Positions 7,286-12,571 of a stretch of DNA of 12,571 nucleotides are shown in pieces. Made by a program: the position numbers and the translations under genes. The notes under the pieces are model-generated. The model did no database searches. It was given only the letters and a program-made list of their open reading frames with translations, and had not been told where the DNA came from. The first letter of the stretch is position 1, and each line of letters starts with the position of its first letter. The stretch covers positions 1 to 12,571 of the forward strand of contig DAOVHI010000030.1 in assembly GCA_030671985.1 (NCBI GenBank), in the 5' to 3' direction. Source of the stretch: JAHJDO01 sp030671985 [NCBI: bacterium]. Lineage in GTDB: Bacteria > JAHJDO01.

Positions 7286-8206
7286 TTAATACCCTTTTTT
7301 TATTGCCCCAGTTCTCAGAAGTTCTTCCAGGCAAGACTTTACATCAAAGACTCTCAACTGGTTAAAAGTATCTAACCCCATTGTCTTGAATACCAGCACT
7401 TGTGTCAGATGCCTGAATAGTTCTAGATATTTTTTACACTCATCCCAATCCAGATGTTGAAATGGTGATTTGGGGTTCTCAATGGGTAACTTTCCACTGT
7501 GAGACAACTGATTTCTTACATCAGAAAAAATCCTCAGACACTCCTCCGGGATCGAAGCCACACTACTTACAAGGTATTTTTTGACCAGATAGTTGATCTT
7601 GGTATTGAGAGATGTACTTGTCAAAGCATCATAAGACACACTTCTATTATTACAGTAATACAAGTATTCCCAGATGGTTACATCTTCTAGAAATCTCGGT
7701 TCTGTAAAAAAAATACTCGAGGCATTGTAGAATGCTCTTATGTGAAACCCGTTATCGTACTTTTCCTGCCACTCATTCTTAAAAATCTCCGTGATTGCGG
7801 TTTTCAAGTGAGTTTTGAGTTCTGTCGAGTTTTTTGATATTATCTCGCAATGTTTTGCCGAGCATAAAGGAAATTCAAGTCGCTTTTCGTAAAATTTCGG
7901 CACCACATTCCGCCCAATGCAAATTGAGATAACCACTAACAGGTCTTCTAGAAACTTGATGCTTCTATACATGGAATCTGTTCGACCCGTACGAAAGATC
8001 GAATCCTTTTGCCTAGCAGGAATTGAGACGCGAGCATTTAGGTGCATTCTTCTGTTGTATCTCAACATATAATAGGAGCTAGTTCTTACCCTTCTCTGCT
8101 GTTGTTTCTTTTGGATTGGATAAAAAGTGTAGCCATCGACAGTGAAGTGTTGAAAGTCCTCTGCGAAGATGAAATCCAAATTGTACAATCTCAACAATCT
8201 GCTCAT
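7286..8206 (-). CDS. Uncharacterised protein with a candidate HEPN RNase motif
   Basis: I do not recognise a named family over its 306 residues. There is no signal peptide and no membrane helix. The N-terminal 70 residues look beta-rich and basic (QKKQQQRRVR near 32-41, YNRRMHLNARV near 50-60). The rest is mainly helical with many aromatic residues. Near the C-terminus, DVRNQLSHSGKLP contains R231 to H236, which fits the Rx4H motif of HEPN domains, often written RNxxxH, and lies between predicted helices as in that fold. HEPN proteins are frequently RNase toxins or phage-defence effectors such as ApeA, but one motif is thin support. The ATG at 8206 is preceded by GAGGG at a rather long 12-base spacing. 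The gene ends three bases before the transposase start, so the two are probably co-transcribed. It could also be a non-defence protein in which the motif is accidental. Confidence 0.7.
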   Translation of the reverse strand: MSRLLRLYNLDFIFAEDFQHFTVDGYTFYPIQKKQQQRRVRTSSYYMLRYNRRMHLNARVSIPARQKDSIFRTGRTDSMYRSIKFLEDLLVVISICIGRNVVPKFYEKRLEFPLCSAKHCEIISKNSTELKTHLKTAITEIFKNEWQEKYDNGFHIRAFYNASSIFFTEPRFLEDVTIWEYLYYCNNRSVSYDALTSTSLNTKINYLVKKYLVSSVASIPEECLRIFSDVRNQLSHSGKLPIENPKSPFQHLDWDECKKYLELFRHLTQVLVFKTMGLDTFNQLRVFDVKSCLEELLRTGAIKKGY

Positions 8207-8227
8207 GTCAATTCATATCCCTCAACT

Positions 8228-8250
8228 CTTTAAGCTTGAAGCTCTTAAAG
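8228..8250. repeat. Short inverted repeat upstream of the candidate HEPN gene
   Basis: CTTTAAG (8228-8234) and CTTAAAG (8244-8250) are exact inverted copies separated by 9 bases. The pair lies just upstream of the ribosome-binding site of the gene starting at 8206. It could be an operator or a weak hairpin; no T-run follows on either strand, so it is not a convincing terminator. Confidence 0.35.
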
Positions 8251-8276
8251 GCGACCTGCAGCTGTGGCGATTGCCT

Positions 8277-8304
8277 TGAACCGACGATTTAAATCGTCGG
8301 TTCA
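8277..8304. repeat. 28-bp perfect palindrome, copy B, between pckG and the candidate HEPN gene
   Basis: Identical to the palindrome inside the transposase gene, in the same orientation as judged by the shared flanking CCT, 1281 bases away. It starts 12 bases after the PEP carboxykinase stop. No T-tract follows on the minus strand (AAGGCAATC follows), so it is not a standard terminator, although it could slow transcription or protect the 3' end of the upstream message. It marks the pckG-side edge of the accessory island. Confidence 0.95.
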
Positions 8305-8316
8305 GGGAACAGGGTG

Positions 8317-10203
8317 CTACTTGCAGAAAACCTCAGGAGCTATGTAACCTCCGTATTTTCCCTGCGCAGCTTTCAGACGTTTCTTCTGTTCTTCAAGAAT
8401 GCTGAAAAGAATATCCGGAGTATCTGAGACTTTTGTTTTGTATATCTCTGTGATTCTTTCTATTTTTTCCAGATTTTCGGGTATTCTCAATGTGAACTGA
8501 TTTATATAGTCTTCTTCTGAGTAATCGACATCAAGAACCTGTTTAAATAATTTTTTAAGGTCTTCGTATTTCGGGATAAAACCTGTTGGAGTTTTGATCG
8601 CGTCTACATCATTGTTAACCCGCAATTCCATCCATTTAATCCATACACGCTTATCCTGCATACCTGTTATATACTCACCTGTTTTACTGTCTTTAAGAAA
8701 GTAATTGGCTGCAAAAATCGCAGGCGGAGAATCCAGAGAATCTGCGAATTTAAGATAATTGCTAATATATTTACCTAGCGAAACGGAAACAAAATCTATA
8801 TTAGACATAGGGCAAAATTGTCTGACGCCTTCCTGCCCAAGAGTTGCGGATGTAGTCTCTGATTCCAAAGAAGCTCCCATTGTTATTACTCCGTGCGACC
8901 AATCAAAAGACTGCTGCAGGGGAGACCATGTACTTGAATCCCTTCCGCCGTAGATTATTCCTTTTGTTTCTGCTCCCTGGACATCATCCAGTTTAGGATC
9001 CAGATTCTTAAGAGAATGAAGTTTGACTGTATATCTTGCATTTTTATGAGAATGTGTTATCTCTGTTCCTTTTGAATCTTTTTTCCCCTTTACCCATTGT
9101 CCTGAATGGTTGATCCCGCTTTCAGGTATTTCTCTTTTGTCTCCAAGCCAAAAAGGAATTTTATCTTCCGTTACAAGAATATTAGAGAATATTACTTCGT
9201 TGGGAGATGTTAAAACATCCCATATTAAAGGATCATCCTTTGCGTTAACATTCTGAATAATTCCAAATATTCCGCTCTCAACATTTACTGCATAAACCTT
9301 GCCATCCCGATGCCTTAAATACGCTATATCATCCCCTACAATGCTTTCTCCTCTCATCATAGCAGTTGACGTTTTTCCGCATGCGCTTGGATAAGCTCCG
9401 GTGAAATAGGTAACTCTTCCATCCGGGCCATGCACTCCCATAACCAGCATGTGTTCAGCAAGCCAGTCTTCTCCCGATGCCTTGTTGATGGCAAGCCTAA
9501 GAGACAGCTTTTTAAGCCCGACTGTGTTACCAGCGTATTGAGTGTTTGTGCTGTATACAATATTCTCCTCAAGATCCATATATATTCTGCGTTTGTCTAT
9601 ATCTTTGCTTACCATATTGCTCAGAGCACCGGCGCTGTGCATAATCCTAAAGAAACTCTCGGAATTACCAATTCGTTCAAACTGCTTGTATCCTCTCCTA
9701 TAGAGAATATGTTCCGAATGCGCAACATAACTGGAATCGGTTATCTGAACACACGGTATGGAAAATTCAGAATTAGTCGGCCCAAGACAGAAAAACAAAA
9801 CCAGCATCTCCTTTCCAGCCATACTATCCTTTAAATATTCATGGACTTCTGCCAGACCTGCTTTTTTGTCTATTGTATTAAAACTGGCTCCGAGCTTTAT
9901 TCCCTCAGAAAGAAGGTATTTGGTTTGCGCTTTATCTCGAGCTTGATCATTGTAACCGTCATAATGAACTGTATGTCCCTGAACAGCGAGCTTTCCTTCC
10001 TCCCCAGTTTCCAACGCCTTATTTCTTATATACTGAGCATCCTCATCAGAATCGTTGCCAATAAAAACCGAATCAGGGTTACAAAGCTCTGCATATTTTC
10101 CGACAAAATCATGCAGCTTTGCATTATCCAAAGCCATCAATTTCTTATAACTTGCTTCCGTACATTTTTTCTTAAGCAACTCAGCGTATTTCTCTTCCAT
10201 CAT
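8317..10203 (-). CDS. pckG: GTP-dependent phosphoenolpyruvate carboxykinase
   Basis: Cytosolic enzyme interconverting oxaloacetate and PEP with GTP/GDP, either for gluconeogenesis or for anaplerotic carbon fixation. The 628 residues match the GTP family rather than the ATP family: YAGNTVGLKKLSLRLAI (223-239), WLAEHMLVMGV, the P-loop TGAYPSACGKTS (268-279) with the family's active-site cysteine C275 and K277, kinase-2 GDDIA (290-294), GGRDSSTWSPLQQS (419-432), and HGVITMGASLESETTSA. The C-terminal lid and KRVWIKWMELRV also fit. Length is close to the usual 600-630. Two adjacent ATGs occur at 10203 and 10200; GGGG lies 3 and 6 bases upstream of them, so the second has the better spacing. The gene begins 13 bases after the lon stop, so it may be read through from lon. 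No separate promoter is evident. Confidence 0.95.
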   Translation of the reverse strand: MMEEKYAELLKKKCTEASYKKLMALDNAKLHDFVGKYAELCNPDSVFIGNDSDEDAQYIRNKALETGEEGKLAVQGHTVHYDGYNDQARDKAQTKYLLSEGIKLGASFNTIDKKAGLAEVHEYLKDSMAGKEMLVLFFCLGPTNSEFSIPCVQITDSSYVAHSEHILYRRGYKQFERIGNSESFFRIMHSAGALSNMVSKDIDKRRIYMDLEENIVYSTNTQYAGNTVGLKKLSLRLAINKASGEDWLAEHMLVMGVHGPDGRVTYFTGAYPSACGKTSTAMMRGESIVGDDIAYLRHRDGKVYAVNVESGIFGIIQNVNAKDDPLIWDVLTSPNEVIFSNILVTEDKIPFWLGDKREIPESGINHSGQWVKGKKDSKGTEITHSHKNARYTVKLHSLKNLDPKLDDVQGAETKGIIYGGRDSSTWSPLQQSFDWSHGVITMGASLESETTSATLGQEGVRQFCPMSNIDFVSVSLGKYISNYLKFADSLDSPPAIFAANYFLKDSKTGEYITGMQDKRVWIKWMELRVNNDVDAIKTPTGFIPKYEDLKKLFKQVLDVDYSEEDYINQFTLRIPENLEKIERITEIYKTKVSDTPDILFSILEEQKKRLKAAQGKYGGYIAPEVFCK

Positions 10204-10216
10204 GATCCCCTTTCTT

Positions 10217-12526
10217 TTATTTTAAAATACCCGCTTTTTTAAATACCTGATCAGTATTTTTTACAAAAACAAATTGCATCTTTTTTCTTACATTCAAAGG
10301 AATCTCATCAAGATCCTTTTTGTTTTCCTGCGGCAGAATAACTGTCTTTATATTGCTTCTATGGGCTGCCAGAACTTTGGATTTCACACCTCCTACCGGC
10401 AAGACGTTTCCTCTGAGCGTTATTTCTCCCGTCATCGCAATATCCTTCTTGATAGATTTATTAGTAAGCGCAGAAGCCAGAGAAACTGCCATTGCAACGC
10501 CGGCAGAAGGACCGTCTTTTGGGATACCTCCTTCGGGCACATGAATATGTATATCGATATCCTTATAAAAATCCTCCGATAAATGAAGTTCTTTTGCTTT
10601 AGAACGAACAAAGCTGAGCGCTGCCTGACCGGATTCCTTCATAACATCTCCCAACTGACCTGTTAGAGTAAGCTCTCCCTTTCCTTCCATTATAGCAACC
10701 TCTATTGACAATATCTCACCTCCAACCTCTGTCCATGCAAGACCGGTAACAACTCCAACTTCAGCTTTTTCCTCTCCCTTATTATATCTAAATTTTTTAT
10801 TCCCCAAAAAATCATAAAGATTGCCTGGAAGCACTTTAATCTTTTTCTTTCTCTTTTTTTCAACAATCAGCTTAGCTGCTTTTCTGCATATAGACGCAAT
10901 CTCTCTTTCGAGATTTCTCACCCCCGCTTCGCGCGTATAATATCTTACTATACTGAAAAGGGTTTTATCCGAAATTTCAAGCAAGTCACTATTCAACCCA
11001 TTGAGCTTTAGCTGTTTTGTTATTAAAAATTTGTTTGCTATTTTCACCTTCTCCATTTCTGTATAACCTGAAAAATCTATTACTTCAAAACGGTCAAGTA
11101 ACGTCAGAGGAATATTATGAATGACATTTGCCGTTGCTATGAACATTACATTCGAAAGATCAAAATCTACTTCAAGATAGTGATCATTGAATTCTTGATT
11201 CTGTTCGGGATCAAGCACTTCAAGAAGCGCAGAGGACGGATCTCCTCTAAAATCAACACTCATTTTATCAACCTCATCAAGCAGAAATACGGGATTTCTT
11301 TTACCCGCCTTTCTAATGGATTGAATTACCTTTCCTGGCAAAGCACCTATATATGTCCGCCGATGACCTCTAATCGTTGCTTCATCTCTTACTCCGCCAA
11401 GAGAAACCCTTATAAATTTCCTGCCTAAAGCACGAGCGATTGATCTCGCTAATGACGTTTTTCCTACACCTGGAGGCCCCACAAAACAAAGTATCGGACC
11501 TTTAAGCTTTTTTACTAACTTTCTTACTGCCAGGAATTCCAGTATCCTTTCCTTGGCCTTTTCAAGTCCATAATGATCCTGATCAAGAATTTTACCGCTC
11601 TTCTTTATATTTAATTTATCCGGTGTTTCTTTACTCCACGGAACACCGATCAGCCAGTCCAGATAATTGCGAACCACAGTCGCCTCAGGAGACATTGAAT
11701 GCATCTTTGCCAGCTTTTCCAGCTCCTTATTCGCTTTCTCTTCAGCCTCTTTTGTCATCTTAGCTTCTTTTATTTTTGCCTTAAGCTCACTAATCTCGTC
11801 TCCATCTTTTGAGCCTTTTCCCAGCTCCTTTTCTATTGCCTTCATCTGCTCATGCAGATAAAACCGCTTTTGCGTTTTACCAATCTGTTCCGTAACCCGC
11901 CCTTGAATCTTCTTCTCAACACCAAGAATCTCTATCTCTCCTGCAAGTATTTCTATCATTTTCTTTAATCTATCTTCATGATGAAAGGATTCTAGAATTT
12001 GTTGTTTTATTTCCGTTTTAACTTTAATATGAGAAGCAATTACATCCACTAATTTGCCGGGTTGATTAAAACTATTAATTGAGTTTAGGAATTCTCCGGG
12101 TATTTTAGGACTCAGTTCTCCGTACTTCTGAAATATTTTTTTAACCGTTCTCATTAAAGCTTCTATTTCAGGTGTCTTTTTAGAGGATTCTTTTACTCTT
12201 TCTGCTTTTACTTCAAATATTCCTCTTGTATTGACATATTTTATTATCCTTGCTCTATCCATCCCTTCTATCAATATTTTAATGGATCCATCCTGATTTT
12301 TCGCTACCTGTAGAATTTCTGCGACTGTTCCGACCTCATACATATCTTCAGGGATTGGATCTTCTGTAAGCGCGTTCTTCTGCGCCACTAACAAGACCTT
12401 CTTTGATCCTGCCATAGCTTTTTCTACAGCAAGAATAGACCTGCTTCTGGCAATCCATAACGGAACTATCATGTATGGAAGCACAACAATATCTCTGATG
12501 GGGATAAGGGGAAATCTATCAGGCAA
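10217..12526 (-). CDS. lon: ATP-dependent Lon protease
   Basis: Cytosolic AAA+ serine protease that degrades misfolded and regulatory proteins. All domains are present in 769 residues. The N-terminal LON substrate domain (about 5-200, starting FPLIPIRDIVVLPYM) is followed by a coiled coil (about 215-275). The AAA+ module has Walker A GPPGVGKT (350-357), Walker B VFLLDEVD (413-420) and the GGVRDEATIRGHRRTYIGA segment. The proteolytic domain carries S674 in PKDGPSAGV and K717 in GGVKSKVLAAHR as the Ser-Lys dyad. Length is close to E. coli Lon (784). The start codon is TTG at 12526. No ATG or GTG lies between it and the in-frame stop at 12547-12545, the family begins at this point, and GGAAAG lies about 10 bases upstream. 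Its promoter would lie at or beyond the right edge. Confidence 0.97.
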   Translation of the reverse strand: MPDRFPLIPIRDIVVLPYMIVPLWIARSRSILAVEKAMAGSKKVLLVAQKNALTEDPIPEDMYEVGTVAEILQVAKNQDGSIKILIEGMDRARIIKYVNTRGIFEVKAERVKESSKKTPEIEALMRTVKKIFQKYGELSPKIPGEFLNSINSFNQPGKLVDVIASHIKVKTEIKQQILESFHHEDRLKKMIEILAGEIEILGVEKKIQGRVTEQIGKTQKRFYLHEQMKAIEKELGKGSKDGDEISELKAKIKEAKMTKEAEEKANKELEKLAKMHSMSPEATVVRNYLDWLIGVPWSKETPDKLNIKKSGKILDQDHYGLEKAKERILEFLAVRKLVKKLKGPILCFVGPPGVGKTSLARSIARALGRKFIRVSLGGVRDEATIRGHRRTYIGALPGKVIQSIRKAGKRNPVFLLDEVDKMSVDFRGDPSSALLEVLDPEQNQEFNDHYLEVDFDLSNVMFIATANVIHNIPLTLLDRFEVIDFSGYTEMEKVKIANKFLITKQLKLNGLNSDLLEISDKTLFSIVRYYTREAGVRNLEREIASICRKAAKLIVEKKRKKKIKVLPGNLYDFLGNKKFRYNKGEEKAEVGVVTGLAWTEVGGEILSIEVAIMEGKGELTLTGQLGDVMKESGQAALSFVRSKAKELHLSEDFYKDIDIHIHVPEGGIPKDGPSAGVAMAVSLASALTNKSIKKDIAMTGEITLRGNVLPVGGVKSKVLAAHRSNIKTVILPQENKKDLDEIPLNVRKKMQFVFVKNTDQVFKKAGILK

Positions 12527-12571
12527 TTTTTGTTTTCTTTCCGGTTATAATAATAGGCGGTATTTTTTTAT

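Noticed and set aside
8277-8304. Palindrome after pckG as a Rho-independent terminator
   Set aside because: The stem is long and perfect but no T-run follows on the minus strand, there is no loop sequence, and the same sequence occurs inside a reading frame. A repeat or mobile palindrome explains it better.
6782-8304. Complete IS200/IS605 insertion sequence
   Set aside because: There is no tnpB. The two palindromes do not bracket the transposase, since one lies inside it, so element ends cannot be defined.
9430-9834. Plus-strand open frame of 134 codons
   Set aside because: Lies wholly antisense to the well-supported PEP carboxykinase gene, has no recognisable domain and no good ribosome-binding site.

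Overview
The window is a compact bacterial segment in which every credible gene lies on the minus strand, so transcription runs from high to low coordinates. Base composition is AT-rich. No rRNA, tRNA or CRISPR array is visible. The organism cannot be named from this alone. A prepilin-like protein with an H-X9-DG motif, a GTP-type PEP carboxykinase and a Gram-negative-looking vitamin B12 import system fit the Planctomycetes-Verrucomicrobia-Lentisphaerae group or relatives such as Omnitrophota. This is inference with low confidence.

Reading in the direction of transcription: (1) 12526-8317 holds lon (ATP-dependent protease, TTG start) and, 13 bases later, a GTP-dependent PEP carboxykinase. (2) 8316-6091 is an accessory island: an unrecognised protein with an RNQLSH motif (candidate HEPN RNase), a Y1/HUH REP-associated-type transposase, and a short PD-(D/E)XK nuclease with a four-cysteine Fe-S-type pattern that looks like the N-terminal part of a larger DUF2779-type protein. 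A perfect 28-bp palindrome occurs twice here, once between genes and once inside the transposase reading frame. (3) 6058-2513 holds nadB (L-aspartate oxidase, NAD synthesis), then feoA and feoB (ferrous iron uptake), closely packed. (4) 2466-1 is a separate transcription unit: a sigma70-like promoter, a cobalamin riboswitch with an intrinsic terminator, then an H-X9-DG prepilin-like gene, a btuF-like binding protein and a btuC-like permease that runs off the left edge. These three genes overlap by 4 and 1 bases.

The best-supported regulatory story is in region 4: cobalamin should stop transcription at the 2234-2270 hairpin and so shut down cobalamin import. The prepilin-like protein is the first gene under that switch, which suggests, without proving, a role linked to cobalamin acquisition. 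The least explained part is the island between pckG and nadB, where two possible nucleases and a transposase sit between housekeeping genes together with a duplicated palindrome that the transposase may recognise.
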